A stretch of 64,000 bases of DNA. It comes from Dacryopinax spathularia. Its lineage: Eukaryota > Basidiomycota > Dacrymycetes > Dacrymycetales > Dacrymycetaceae. Made by a program: the position numbers and the translations under genes. Positions 36,310 through 49,900 of the stretch are shown in pieces (the stretch's first letter is position 1; every line of letters starts with the position of its first letter). Location: assembly GCA_037974965.1 (NCBI GenBank), contig JBBPFI010000013.1:620001-684000 (forward strand), in the 5' to 3' direction. Under the pieces are notes generated by a model. It saw nothing but the letters and a program-made list of their open reading frames with translations, was not told the DNA's origin and searched no databases.

Positions 36310-38688
36310 GGTCTGCAAGTGAAGCGAGCGGTAAGTTGATGAGGGACTTGATGGTATCGGACAAGAAGGGGGTGAAAATGGATGGCGTCGGCCATGGGAT
36401 GCATGTATGATCAGTGACTCCCCATCACTGCCATCACGGAATCAGCCTGGTCGGGAAGCTGGATCTTCCAGAAGGTACGTTGTCGGCCATTGCTGCGGAG
36501 TTAGAGCGTGCACCGCCCGTGCATTTCCGCCAGGCCGCTTTGTATATGTGCCCGCTATGCAAATAATTGCATCTAGGTACGTCAGACCGCAGAAAGCATG
36601 GCCCTCCCTCAACAGCTATCAGCTACAATACCCGTCGCGCCCGACATCCAAGAGAGGTTGGCCTGGCCTCAGCCGCTGCATTCACCCTTGGTCCAGCGTC
36701 GTCTTCGCACAGGCCATATCGACCGCGCACAGGCCAACTAAGGTTGACCACCCAGTACATTCACACGAGATTTATGCTACCTCATCTCAACAAAGCCTCT
36801 CATTGCCAGTTGCAGTTGTGCTGATGCTGTTTCAGACAAAGTTCCCTCCCGTCCTGACCCATTTCCTGCTTGGTCCGCCATAGGACTCCAAATCGTGCTT
36901 CTTGTGACTAGTAGTCAGCGTGCTTTAACAAGGTCAATGAATTAGTGTTCTGCCCGCAATGCACAGGACCACGCTGGCCGGTTTGGGTATGCTGGCTAGA
37001 CTGCAAAGAGAGCCATGGGGAACGCCGCCTGGTTAGTCATCCCTATACATGATCATTATTGCTGCATAATGGGCTGCCGGTGCAATGTTGCCGATTACAT
37101 TGCTTAGATTGGTATTCGAAAGTTCTCCACCTTACGGCTCGGTGACAACTACGAGTTACACAGGTTGTCTGAGCTCGACATCGATTTACATTTCCAACTG
37201 ATATCAGGCCGAAGACAGTATTACAAGCATTGTTAACAAGAACAGTCATATTTGTTGCCGTTCACTTGACCATCCACTCGACGATTCAGCCGATAAGAGA
37301 AGCGTGTAGTCTATGCGTAATGCACAACCCACAGGAACAAACCTATGAAAATATGCGCAATCATCCAGCATATCCCATACATAGCTAATCTGGGCAACCC
37401 TTGTCGGCCACCTGCTTCTAATCTCATCCGACTTTCAACTTGATGCAAACGGGCACGTCAGCCTACTCGGCCCAGCGACAGCGACAATTCAGGACTGTGC
37501 TCAATACAGGCCGACCCAAGTTGCAGATCGTAGAGCCTCCGCGAAGGTTGCACATGAAGAGTGAAATGACGTGCTAGATCAGGAAGATTTCAAGCCCTCC
37601 TTGTTCAAGTCTAGTGCCCCAGAACTGGGGTGCATCGACCGTGCGGAGAGCTCCAGCTCGGGCATCGGGATCGGGTCGGACCCATGCTAGCCTCACAATG
37701 TAAAGCCGGTTAAGCCAGAGATGTGGTCGGGAGCGTCCGGGACAGGAGAAGCGTGAGAAGATATGGTATTTGGATGGTCGAATTGGCGACGCGATAATAC
37801 GTAAAGACGCGTAATAGGATTCGTGCAGAGATAGATCCGCTCTCACATCTTGCCAGGGTTGGAGATGCAGCATCCGGTAGATGGTGAACCGCCGGTGACC
37901 TCTCCCCGAACCACCGTCCCGTAGATCAAACACACACTCCATAAATAGAACGCAAATTTTCAGGGACGCCTCTTGGCCCCAGACAACGAGCATCGTCGCC
38001 TCGTGGAAGCTCTTGGAAACAATAGGGTTCGCAGCTAGCAAGTCATCGTCGACCGTGTGCAGTCCCCGCAGAGAAGGGTCCACTAGTGCGAAGAGCATAT
38101 GCATGTGAAGTGATGTTGACAGCGGAATGAAGCACCGGTTATGCGCCCGCGATGGCTCTCGCTTAGGTATCGAGATCTGGTCGGGCATGGCCACACTTCA
38201 GATGCTCCGTTTCAGTCCGAAGGTGACGCGTCCTGGGACGCGTACGCTTTGGGGCATACAGTCACTGTTCCAGATGAGTACATTGCGTTTATATTGTCGC
38301 CCAGAGACCTTGAACACCGCGACTTCAACGCAAGCAGTCATTGTTCAGAAAAGCGCTGGTAGAGAGCCGTTGGTCTGGCACGAAAACAAGATCCGCAGAA
38401 AGAGCGCCCATGCGGAAGCAAATCTGGGTCAGCTTGCACCGCCACTAAGATTCTTGACTAAATGACGTAGCGCGAATGGCCTGGAATTTGCGCGAGTACC
38501 GTCCCAGCCATCCGCTCACAAACGGCGCGTCGATTGATCAGCGGCGAACACGAATCGCTACTTTCGACTCATCCACCGTACTGGCATCCATCGGTTTAGA
38601 ATCCAACCTCTTAGGCTACTTTGCTGTGGGCTAGCTTGTGGCGTCAACAAAACAAATTCTTGGAAATACTGACGACCGAGCTAATAAC
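36310..38688. other. Gene-free interval between SUMO-like B and the ZIP gene
   Basis: Nothing recognisable was found. The longest frame (37,574-38,194 minus, 206 residues) has no domain, repeats or convincing start. The sequence is of moderate GC and shows no terminal repeats. Confidence 0.5.
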
Positions 38689-40264
38689 ATGTCTGGCTCT
38701 GTTCGGTTACTCGCTGACCGGGAGTGCGCCGACGATTCTGTGGAATCGGATGTCAAGCTGCGTGTGGTCGCCCTACTCGTTATCTTGGTCGTATCATGCT
38801 TCGGTACCTTCCCTCGGCGCTGCGCAGCATGGTCATGTGGGCTGATCTCTTGTCTCGTCGATGTAGCCGCAATGTTTCCAACATTTGCCAAGCGAGTACG
38901 CTACCTGCACATCCCGCCTCTGGCCTTCTTTATGGGGAAGCACTTCGGCACAGGTACGCGCCCTCTTCCTGTCAACCTTCATGTTGTGCATGAGGGCGGT
39001 AAATGCTCGAGAGTCGGTCTGACACTGCTTTTCTAGGCGTCATTATCGCCACGGTCTTCGTGCACTTGCTTAACAAGGCTTACTCAGCGTTAAGCGACCG
39101 TTGTCTTGACGTGAAGGTCGATAGCCATCTGCCGGGCGTCCTGGTGTGCGTATATTCCCATCATTTCTGGGGTTGCATAGCCATGCTTACGGAGATCCGT
39201 TCTTGTGATACAGGATGGTCTCCTGTTTAGGCATTTTCTTGATTGAATGTAACCGGTTCTCTATGACTGGTCTCTCGGGACTGTGATTGACGAAAGACTG
39301 CCCAGATTGTGCGACTTCTTACGTGGAATACCTTGCTGCGCGGCCTTCTGTGATCGACAAATTCCTGCCGACTCCGGCGGCAGAATACCGCGACGACCCA
39401 GTTGCGGAACAGGCTCCGCCAGAAGAACTAGATGCCGTGCGGGACGGAGAGCCGCATATCGCGAATTCTGATGATCCCGAACGTGATACCCACTATTGGG
39501 ACGGATATCTGCATCAGCACCATGCGCACGGGAGAAGGGCGCTCACCCATCAAGAGAGTGCTGTGCAAGTTCTTGGAGTTGTGGTCAGTTCGATCGCTCG
39601 ACCCCCTGAAACATGGACGATATTGACACTTGCGTTCTTGCTTAGGTCTTGCAACTCGGAATTATGCTCCATTCGATCATCATTGGTCTCACTCTTGTGG
39701 TCACCTCGGGCTCACAGTTCAGTGAGTGGCTGTTGCCCCGCATTCCGTGCGGAAAATTCTAGGCTCGACCCTTGCTTACTCGTTTCTTAGCCTCCCTCTT
39801 ACTCGCGATCATATTCCACCAGCTCTTCGAAGGATTGACCTTGGGTGTTCGCTTAGCCGCCTTGCCCTTGCGGCGGAAATCCATCATTCCCTATGTCCTA
39901 GCCTTCGCTTTTGCCATAACAACGCCGATCGGTATTGCGGCCGGCTTGGTTGGCCGCACGCTCAACCCTCGCGGTACGTATGCGCAACGATATCATGGCG
40001 TACCCTTTGCCACTTTCTTATCGCTAATTCGGGGTGACCACATGGCTCATATGATGTGCTATGACTAGGTCCTACAACACTCCTGATGAGCGGGATTATG
40101 TCGGCAATCAGCGCGGGAGTGCTCATCTATTCGGGTTGCGTCGAGCTTCTCGCCGGTGATTTCCTGGAGAGCCACGGCGTGCGGGATAGTTCGTGGAAGC
40201 GGCAAGTGCTTGCACTGGCCTCGCTGTTTGCAGGAGCAGCGGCCATGACAGTCAGCGGGTGAGT
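38689..40264 (+). CDS. ZIP-family zinc/iron transporter (Zrt-like)
   Basis: This is a membrane transporter moving Zn or Fe into the cytosol. Exons 38689-38803, 38867-38953, 39037-39145, 39214-39248, 39297-39593, 39646-39721, 39791-39973 and 40069-40264 close to 365 residues. TM1 is ALLVILVVSCFGAMFPTF. TM2 follows (PPLAFFMGKHFGTGVIIATVFVHLL). A long loop with a His cluster (YLHQHHAHG) precedes TM4 HSIIIGLTLVV and TM5 FHQLFEGLTLG, which carry the metal-site HS..G and HQ..EG motifs. Three more helices follow. ZIP proteins normally end with a G-x-W-A type tail. Here the frame stops after AAMTVSG at a GTGAGT that looks like a splice donor, so a tiny last exon may be missing. One candidate acceptor at 40,521 would add only Trp-His. 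Confidence 0.88.
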
Positions 40265-42977
40265 TTCTGTTTCTTATTCTGCTTCCCCGAGGCGCGGTTG
40301 CACATCCCTTGCGGGGACAACCCGATGCCGACGGAATCCGCCGCGGCTCGGAAGTGCACCATGTGCTCTACGCTTTGTACCCTGGAATCATGGACGTGGC
40401 TGACCTCGCAACCGCGCCTTCTTTATCGGATCACCATCAATCTTGCGTGCTTTCACGACCCGCAGCTTGTGAGTCGGTTCCCTTCTCTTGGCGCATGGAT
40501 CACAGCTCATACCGCATTGGGTAGTTGGCACTGAAATATCCCGCATGCCCGTTGTACAATTTCGAAGGAGGGGTTGGTTGGAAGGTCAGAAGTTCGGACA
40601 AAAGTCAGGAGGATACACTAGTTTCATCACCGCCCGAGCGCATGGATTGCACCGCGAAGGGCCGAAAATAGGCATCAAGCAGCTTCCTTAGGACGCAATA
40701 GAGATTCCCTATGCCGTACTGCTCTTCCTCACTTTAAGGCAAGAGCAAACCATATGCGGAGTCGAAGCAGATCGTTACGCCCCCTTCTTTGTGATGAGGG
40801 AAGCTTCCGTCCTACTGAGTCTGAAGTGATCTGATGGGGACGGGCGCTTTTCTGAGGTTTGCGGAAGACCGCATGCTACGACGATGTGCGATGCGCGGTG
40901 GACGATGACCTGCGCGGGGCGCTGTGCGTTCTGTCGGCGCGGACCCCATATACTACTTCTGCCAATCGCCCAGACCCAGAGCAGCTAGCTGGTTAGACTA
41001 TTGTACAGTGCCGCAGCAACTCACAGTCCCGCTGGTGAACGACGCATTAGATCATCAATGACCGACATGTCCAACGGAGCCGAGGCGCTATGAAGCGGGA
41101 TTAACGGGCGCTTCCCGCGGAGCCCTCCGACAAAGTACATTCCAGCGGTTGACAGGTTGACGTCCAGCGGCCGTCAAGTTACTGGAAGCGTCTAGCAGGG
41201 GCCAGGGCCGAGGTGAGCGGCCGTTGATAGACTCGCAGGTCGATCCCGCTTCTCTTGGCTAGGTAGTTGTAATATGAGTTGTTGGAAGCGATGAATAGGA
41301 TATTGTCAGTCAGCAAAACAAGAAGCAGTGTTGAAGCGAACAAGTTGTCGAGCGCCCGCGGACTATGAGCAAACCCACAGCCCTGAAGGACCCAGGACGC
41401 ACAGACCGCAGCAGTGCGCTCCAGGGAGAAACGAGGACCCGGGCTCCTCCGAAAGGGTCGCGTAATCCAGCCCAATCCAGGCCCGATCCGCGGGAGCAGT
41501 CACGGAGGCAGTTAATGATGCGGGTGTTGTTGGGGCTTTCTGCGACATCTGGATCCTCCCCCTCCAGCCCAGGTTACGCTAACCTCTACGGGTAAAGAGC
41601 GTATGCTGCGCTTTCTATTGGCCGGTTGGGCCGGTTACTTCACTGGACTGCGACCCCACCGGGCACTCTATACGCCCCGATGGACTAGACTGGCCTGCTG
41701 GCTGAGACCGGAAGTGTTAGCACCGACACCAGGTGGCGGATCCTGGTTTGGGTGGTTATAGCCGACAGGAAGGTCGAGGGCTGACAGGGTCTGGGGACTG
41801 GAGTGCTTCGGGGTCTATCCTGCCAAGGCTGGCTGTTGCTGCGTTGCTTTTGGGGGTAATGAATTGGGTTACGTCGTCCTTACGGAACCGTACGTAGGCT
41901 GACTGAATGGTGTACGGTTTGGAGAAACGGACGGGTAAAGGGTCGGACGACCGCTGCGCGCTGGCGGACCGAGGGTTGTGGCAGAGTGGTCCGTGCGCTG
42001 CGGACCTGTCGGAGTCCGCGAATTCAGGCACGGTTCCGGTTGGTGGAGGGTTGTAGCATATGCTTGTGGGTTGACCGTTGGCAACGGTAGCTACAACTGG
42101 CGTCTGTCAGCGAGGGGTCGAACTCCTCGGACTGGTAGGGAAGGGAGGGCTGTGTTCACTTGTCATCGTGAGTTGTCGTGAAGCGCCGGGTCTTACGCTA
42201 TGACTCGGGTGTGCTATGCCCATCGCCCAGGCGAGGTCTGTGCACAAACCGCTGGGGAGAAAGCGCCGGACCCGTGGGCCGGGACGGGTCTAGGGTGACC
42301 GGGGTCTCAGTCAGGGGAGTGACGGAGCGGCTGTGGGTGAGACCGCCTGGTACGCATGCAACCCGCGATGAGATGAGATGGGGGGGTGGGTTTTGGTGGG
42401 TGAAGTTCCCAAAATCAAGACCATCGAAATCACGGCTCGGTCGCACCGCACGGCCGCACGCCGTCGTGGTTCGCCACCCTTCCGTTGACCCCGCTCGCGT
42501 GGGGCTCGCGCACAGAGACCGTCCGACGACTGCCCCCCATCTTCCCAAGCGAAGTGAGGCAGCGTCCGTTCGCCTGAAGTGGCCGGTTGCCTTCCTTTGG
42601 ACCTGCCTGCCTCCCTCGGCCCCAGTCTCCTCCGCTCCCGGCCGGTATATATTACCGCACGACCTAAGACAACCCTCCTGCCCCTCCTCCCCCCAAATCA
42701 ACACCCTCTCTGCTTCTCCCCCTCTCACCATCACCATCGGCCTACTTTCTGCCTTCCTCTATCGCACCACACTCGTGCTTCCTTTCGTTCGCACGACCAC
42801 ATCGATCTCCAAAAGGCTCATATCGGCCACCACCACCAACCACTCGACGCAGAGCATACAGCATACATCGACCTCACCCTCCACTACTCTATTAGTCACA
42901 CTACCCCACGCCCTATAAAGGCGCCTACATCTTCCCCAAGCCACTCTCCAGCCCTGGCCTACGTAGCATACCAGACA
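40265..42977. other. Gene-free interval and SFP1-like promoter
   Basis: No supported gene. From about 42,600 the sequence becomes pyrimidine-rich and contains TATATATT at 42,646-42,653 and CTATAAAG at 42,913-42,920, candidate promoter elements for the gene at 42,978. The 41,600-42,580 part is G-rich on the plus strand with no repeats or RNA gene that I can support. Confidence 0.5.
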
Positions 42978-44416
42978 ATGTCGTCCGCGGTCCCCATCTC
43001 CGTGCGACACAACGCAAACGATGCGTTCGCGATGGACACTCACCCCCATCACGGGGGTGACTTCTCCCAGCAACGCCAGTCGTCCTTCAAGAACACGCCG
43101 GGCTCACTCTCGCAGTGGCTCAACCTTTCCGGGTCGAACTCCTCGTTCGAGTGCGTCACTCCGCCTTCTTACCCGACCTTGGACTTCGCTGACCTTGACT
43201 CACCGTACAGCTACAACATGCTGAACAACATCTCCAAGCTTGGTACATCTGCCGAGTCCGACCGGGCAAGGTCATTCAAGGCCTTCCTGGCAGCAGAGAA
43301 CAACCCGCTTGCACGGGATGACTTCGTAAGTGTCATGTCCACCTCAGCATCCAGCATATATGCTGACTAATCACCCAGTGCCGCGATTTCACTTGCTGCG
43401 GTCTCGTCCTTTCCGACCTCCACTCCCTCCTGCAGCACTATGAGGATGTGCACGTTGTCGTGATGGAGTCGCCCGAGGTTGGTCCTCAGAACCCGAAGGG
43501 CATGGCAGCAGCAGCTTTCGATCCGAGCGAGATGGAGCTGGAGCCTGGTCCCTCACAGGGCCAGGGCCAACAGCAACAGGGCAACGTAATGCCTGCCAAC
43601 CTGCAGTCCGCCTTTGATACGTCCGTGCTGCGCACTGGGCCGCGCGGCTCTTTCCCTTCGATCCAGACTGGATCCCGCACTACCTCCCCTACTCGATCCG
43701 GTGCATCCACACCCATGAGCCAACGCTTCCCTTACGGCGGGATGGACTCACCGAACTCGCCTGCCTCCTCTATCACTCCTGCGCTTCTCTCTGCTCCGAG
43801 CACGCCGCTCTCCTCGCGGGCTGGGTCGCCTAGCTCGGGTAACTATTCTGATAGCACGACCACTATCTCCCGTCCCGCGTCTTCTCTCACGCGCAACAAA
43901 CCGTTCAAGTGCCCTACGCCAGGCTGCAATAAGCAGTATCTCCAGGCAAACGGGTTGAAGTATCACCGCCTCCACGGGCAGTGCAACTTCGCCTCCAAGG
44001 ATCCATCATTGGAAGGCCTCACTGAACAGGAGGCAGAGGAGAAGTTGCGACCATACGCATGCGCCGTCGGCGGCAACTGCGAGCGCAGGTATAAGAACAT
44101 GAATGGCCTGCGGTATCACTATCAACACTCCGGTGCGCATGGCGCAATCGGCCTGGCACTGCTTGCCTCAGGGCAGCATCACCCGCTGCCTGGGAAGAGC
44201 GGCCAGAGCCACCAAAAGAAGAAGCAGGAAGGACAAGGCCAGCAGCCGCAACAGCAGCAGCAGCAGCAAGCCCAGCAGCAATACGCTCAGGCAGCGCAGC
44301 AGGGTCAGTGGCAAACGCAGCTCACCCCGACGCAGCAGCAACAGCTTTTGTGGGAGCAAAACCCATATGCTGGCTACGCGGTTCCCGCAATGGGCGATAT
44401 CAGCATGGACCAATGA
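42978..44416 (+). CDS. SFP1: SFP1-like C2H2 zinc-finger transcription factor, 461 aa
   Basis: This is a likely counterpart of Sfp1, the TOR-linked activator of ribosome-biogenesis genes in yeast. Two exons, 42978-43325 and 43379-44416, close to 461 residues. The N-terminal 116 residues are Ser/Asn-rich. An atypical finger CRDFTCCGLVLSDLHSLLQHYEDVH lies at about 117-141, split off by the only intron. After a long Ser/Thr/Pro linker come FKCPTPGCNKQYLQANGLKYHRLHG (about 293-317) and YACAVGGNCERRYKNMNGLRYHYQH (about 342-366), the NGLxYH finger pair typical of Sfp1. A Gln-rich tail (QQQ runs) may be an activation region. Function is inferred from the fingers. Confidence 0.83.
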
Positions 44417-46908
44417 TTTGGCTCGTTCATCTTGGTTTCTTGTCTCTCACTTCTGCCTTCGGGCTTGTCTTGGCTGCTACCACTTCTGGCTGGTATACTA
44501 CTCTACCTTAATGCGCCTGCTACTCGCCACTCCACAGCTCTATTATCACGACCACCTAATAGACGCGGCCTGCGTTCCTCAGAGGATGCAGTCCCGCCAT
44601 AACGCCTTCCGCCTCTCTTTCGCTCTTTCTCACTCGTATCCGGTCTGTCGTCCTGTCGTCTCGTCTGCCCGCTCGCCTCGTACAACACCCCGCTTCAACG
44701 CGGCTAATTCTGTATCAACCACACCTGCCAGAGCAAGCCAAATCCAACCGGAACCGAAGTCGAACCGAACTACACATCTCTTCGTCTCTCTGCACATTGA
44801 GTACAGTACGGGACATATTTGTCATCATTAGCCATCTTTTCCGGTTTTGGCGGTTTTGCCCTCTCACTTCTATCTCTTTTTTCCATCTTGACGATTTCCT
44901 TCTCATCCAGTATAGCTCTATACACATACTCTGGATACATCTTCTAGAGTAGAGTGCCTCTGTTAGGGCACCAGTGGCGATTATTGATCTTTTTGGATAT
45001 ATCATCAACATGCGTGAGTGTGAGTCAGCATTGTGCGCGTGTGACCCTCGAGTCCTGATCTCCGCGGTGCTCGGCCGTTGCGTGAAAGAGCGGGCCATTG
45101 TCCTCTCTCGGACAGAGCGAACAGCGCATTGTCAGAATGTATAGAGAGAGGATTTGAGAGATTGTCGGTCAGGCCGGCGAGGTTACCCCGCCGGCACAGA
45201 AGCGCTCGTACCGACCTGTGCTCATTACAACATGACGAGATCCCCTACGGCCAACTTCATCCCGTTCTGATAGAGTGGCTGTAGGGGACGCTGGTGGCTA
45301 TCACACACTAACTACCAGAAAGAAGAACATTGCCACCAGGTACACGCCGAAAGTACCTCGCCGATCCTGCCTCGCCGATGCAACGCGCCGAGGGGCAGTG
45401 AGGGAGGAACGAAAGGGTGCGGTAATGGCGGTGCGCGGAAGCCGACAATGTTGACTGACAATGAATGATGCAAGCGTCTGTAGGGGTCCTCGCAGCAGCC
45501 TTGCCTTGGGGGAGTGAAAATTTTCCTCCCTGTTGGGCTTGGGGGAGATCCCTGACTCTGACCATGACGGTTCGCATTGTTCCGGCCGATATCCTTTGTC
45601 CGAACATCGTAGGTTGTTCGAATGCGCTGGCATGGGCGTGGGAGGTGGTGGGGAAGCTGTGCGGATTTGAAGGAATGGGTTCGTCTGGATTCCTGATTCA
45701 TGTCTTGCCTCTCTTTTTCGGGGTGTTGGACTTGGGAATGCTGATGGTGGTGAGACGAAGGGTAAACATCGGTATGAATGGTACTCGGTCGTGCAATGCT
45801 TTGGGATGTCGCTCGCTCAGCGTGCTTGACGGACTGCCATAGAGGCCTTATTAAGGATGAGAGTCGGGATGAGGATCTTCTTGTTATCTGAAGCACTGAT
45901 GGCCTTTGCGATTGTGGTTCTACCTGTTCTGCTATAGGCGGAGGGAATCAGCATGTCTCATCTGCTGATGGCTGCTGCACAACTCTGTCAGCAACGAGGC
46001 ACCTTTTTCTCGTGTTATATTCACTCACTAACTACATGGGTCTGGATGAGAGCCTATCGGCCGACACGATGGCATGTAAAATCAAAACATGGGACGAGCA
46101 CCGTTCTTCCATTTCTTGAGTCTTCCCAATTCTACTAATCAAAACGTTCTCACTGGCCGAAGCAAGATCAAGTGTGCGAAAAAGGTGTTCACGGCCATGT
46201 CACCTAAGAGATGGTGCAAAGAAGGAAATCCGGCACATTCGGACAATCGGACCGACTGGGAAGCACTTCAGGTATAGAAAAGGGAATCCCGCAGAATATC
46301 ATTGCAGTGAGATCGCCAGGCTACGTCGGTTGCGAACTCAGGATCAGAACCGTGCATCTCTCCGAGAAGACGAGAGCATCATTTGATACTGGACCATGCG
46401 GCTCCTTAGGGGATTCTATACATGCCGTAAGACGGCTCGACTACTTTTAGTCCAGTTTGTAATGGATTCCGTTGGACCACATGGACATCTGCGTAGATCG
46501 TGAAATACGTGATTGACCATTACCCGCAGCTAAATGCTGCCAATCTACAACTAAGAATATGCCCACCGAACCGAGCTATTTGGAAGATGCAAACCCATGC
46601 TACCAAGAAACGTAATGTAAAATGCCATATGGCAGAACGATGCGACCATAGAAACGAAATAAGAACGATGCAATATGAAGTAGACTAGTGCACGAAGTCA
46701 TGACGTGGCAAAAACATGTAGAGGGCGAAGGTAAGGGGTGTTAAGTGGGTCAAGGGCATTCGAACGAATATAAGGGTAAAAGGAGGTTTTGGGTGGGGAT
46801 CATGACTATACACTGGTTCATATGCGTCGTAAGAGGTCGTGTCGTCTACATTTCAAGCATTTTCTTTTCCGAACACGTCGGGTTGCCGCCCGAGAATTCT
46901 TCAGACAG
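44417..46908. other. Convergent intergenic region, no gene seen
   Basis: This lies between the SFP1-like gene and the large membrane-protein gene, which converge. Frames at 45,312-45,896 minus and 45,465-45,842 plus overlap each other and lack domains. 46,100-46,750 is relatively AT-rich. No repeats were detected. Confidence 0.5.
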
Positions 46909-49900
46909 TCATTTGCCTGTCCAAGCTCCGCGTGTTGGCAGAGGAGGGGGCGGGTCTGAGTCTGTCTCCATCATGGGTGCGGTCACGAAGGAATCATTTG
47001 CGCTGCTGCTGACAACCGGATGGTTCGACCCTGCGGAGATTGTGTCACCGGATGGTTGGGGTCGAAGCTGGGCAGAAGGCGGTGAACGGATAGGTATCGG
47101 GGCGGGAACAGTAGAAGCTAGCGAGCCGGGTGGCAAAGACCGCCGAATAGTCAAGTTCGGTGACCCCTGCTCGGCACTCGCCTGTCGTCTGGAAGCTGGC
47201 ATAATGGTCGGCCTTGTGGATGCAGAACTTCGAACAGACCTCGGGGCATCCTCAGCCTCGAGCTGGGACGTCCAATCCGATTGCCTGCCGAATGTACGGT
47301 CCACGATCGGTTCCTCATCGTCCTCACTCGGTGACTCGCCCGAATCTTGCGGGCTGCTGTGGGCGCTCTGCGCTTGCGAGCGTGCGTCGGAGTAGTAGGA
47401 CACCTCGGCTTCGGACGCTCGGTGCTGCCTGTTCGGGAGCCCGCTCGAACTGGATTGCAGCTCAGGCTCTGCCCTTGAGCGTTCCGAGGCCGAGTTGGAT
47501 GCCGATGAAGCTGACCCTGCGAGACTCCGCCGCGAACGAATCAAGCGACCGACGGTGGTTGCTCGACTTGGTCCACCTATACTGTCTCGCTCTTCAGGAC
47601 TGACCTCCTCCTCGTCACCTTCTGCACCGGTGTCATGTTCTTGACCTTCTTGCTCCCGCATTAGCTCAGGTTCGGGCTCTGTCTCTATCGCATTTGCAAC
47701 AATGGGCCTGCCAACAAAGACGCCTGCGACGGAGGTAGGAGAGCTTTCACCGGAGCTGGCCGGCGCAGCTTGACGCTTCGACGATTGGCTGGGAGGATGA
47801 TGCGCTTGCGGTAACGGCGCCAGATGAGGCAAGGACGGATTGAAGCGGGTTGCGAGCATGGGTACTCCAGGGTCGGAGAGCGCTTGCGAACCAGTGGAGT
47901 CGGTGTATGCATGTCCCATGCTAACCGGTGAGATGGTCGCTCCCGAGACACTTTGCGAGTTCCCACGAGAGTGGCCGTGCGAGCGAGGTGACATGCCCGG
48001 AGGAGCAGCCGAGCCGCTCGCGGCTGACTGCGTCCGACTCCCGGGTCTGAACCGCTCGAACGCACTCTGTCCTGGCTGGAGAGGCTGCCCGAGGGAAGAC
48101 ATGCTCGCAGAGCGTCCTTCCTCGGGCGGGTAGCTCCTGCGCTCCCCCGCGCCTTCGTCCTCCGGCTCTTCGGACTTTGCGCGTGTGTCGCTCGCACCAG
48201 GATTGGCAACTTCGATAGGAACAAGTACGCCTTGAGACCCCGCGATCGCTTCCCTTTCGCGTTTCCTCTGCTCGTCACGACTCATCTCCCGCTCGTGCTC
48301 CTCCGTGCTCGCTCTTGGCTTCTGAGCACGCGGCGCGGTCCCCAAAAGCGCCTGAGCAAGCGCGTCATCCTCATCCGGGTCCACCCAATCAGACAAGATC
48401 TGCTGCACACGCGCAGCAAGCTCCGTCTCGCCCAAGTCAACAGCGAGGCTCTGCCTGCTAGGAGCCTGAACGAGTTTCCCCTGGCGCGGTCTTCCTCTCG
48501 AAGGAAGATTCCGCATCTCCTGCCTCGTCTGCGAGTGGAAGAACGGTCCACTCGCCAGAGCAGGACTGACATGCGTGCCCGTATGTCCACCCGAGCTGGG
48601 TCCAGATCCAGATCCGGTCCCATTCCCAGGCTCGGCAAAGGCCGTCCCGCCTAACAGCGCTTGAGGGCTCTGCACAGCAGACGCGGTAGCGGTGGTCGTA
48701 CCGGGAACGCTGCTAGGCGGAGGCGCAAGTGGCACAGCGAGGAAGTTTTGCATGATCCTGCTCATCTCCGAGCTCCTTTTCTCGCGCTCGACGACCTCCG
48801 GCTCGGGGCTGGGGTCTTCCAGACTCATGCGCGGCCCTTCTCTCCTGCGCGCTTCTTCTACTCCGCCTGGAGGGGCAGGCCCAGCCGTCCCGTTAGCAGA
48901 AGCAGAAGCGGCTGAGAAGCGTCTTCCATATCGATCGGCGAGACAGAACTCCCATGCCTCGCGCACTCTTTCCCTCGTTCGTTCTCTCCAGCCCCAGGCG
49001 AGTGCATCTAGCTCTCGCTCGCCGGCCCAGGCATAAGCGGCAAGAGCGTCCTTCTCCGTCCCCGCACCTGAGAAATACCTCGATTCTTCCCACCTGTTCC
49101 TCGGTCCACAGAGCCCAGCGCACGCCAAGCCTGATAAAATCCATAGCCCGAGCCAGGAAAGGAGGAGCACAAGCGTGCGCCAGGCCGTCCACCCCGCGTT
49201 GATAGCCAGTACGCACTTAGCGTACGTCGTCAACCCCCCAGCTGGGTCGAAGAACAGCCCATCTTTTGCGTCCTCCACCCCTGTAGGTCCAAACACCGGC
49301 CCCCCACGGGGAGGGAGCCAGAACGCCAACAACAGCGCCAGTGCCAGCGCCGCTCGGGGAAGGAGAGTCGCAACTGTCCACCCGTTTTGGGCGTAGAGGT
49401 AACACTGTTCTGCCAACCCGTCCCTCCACCCCCCCGGTGCGCGAGGAGAGCGGGACCTCCATGCCGACCTCCGAACCTGGTTCAGGAAGGAGAAATGCGC
49501 AAAGGAGAACATTGCCACGAACGTCGACGCGGGCCTTGAGAGGTAGATGGGCGTTATAGGCGGGCGGGAAACGCGCCAGCGACGATAGAACGAATAGAGG
49601 ACTTCGTACACCAGAAAAACGACGACGAGCTGGAGGAAGACGCAGAGCGCGTATGCGGCCGTTGCGAGTGCCCAGGGCTTGCCGTCCCCCGGCACACCGG
49701 GGGCGGGCGGGGCGGGGAACCGGGCGCAGAGGACGAGGATGTAGAGCGCGTTGATGTCGAGGTAGACTTGCAGGGGGAGGTGGTAGAATGCGAAGAGGGG
49801 GAGGAGGCGGTAGTGCAGTTTTGCGGTCCAGGTCGGGTCGAGGAGGAGAGAAGGGCGGAATAGGGGGTGCTTGTAAGTGGGTATGGGGCGGGGCTGGAGG

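Noticed and set aside
37574-38194. 206-residue minus-strand frame between SUMO-like B and the ZIP gene
   Set aside because: No domain, repeat or family resemblance; overlapping frames occur on the other strand. Could be an orphan but cannot be supported.
42112-42129. T-arm-like hairpin around GGTCGAAC suggesting a tRNA
   Set aside because: No matching acceptor, D or anticodon arms could be placed upstream at tRNA spacing.
45312-45896. 194-residue minus-strand frame in the SFP1-like/membrane-protein gap
   Set aside because: No domain, overlapped by an equally long plus-strand frame, and no splice context.
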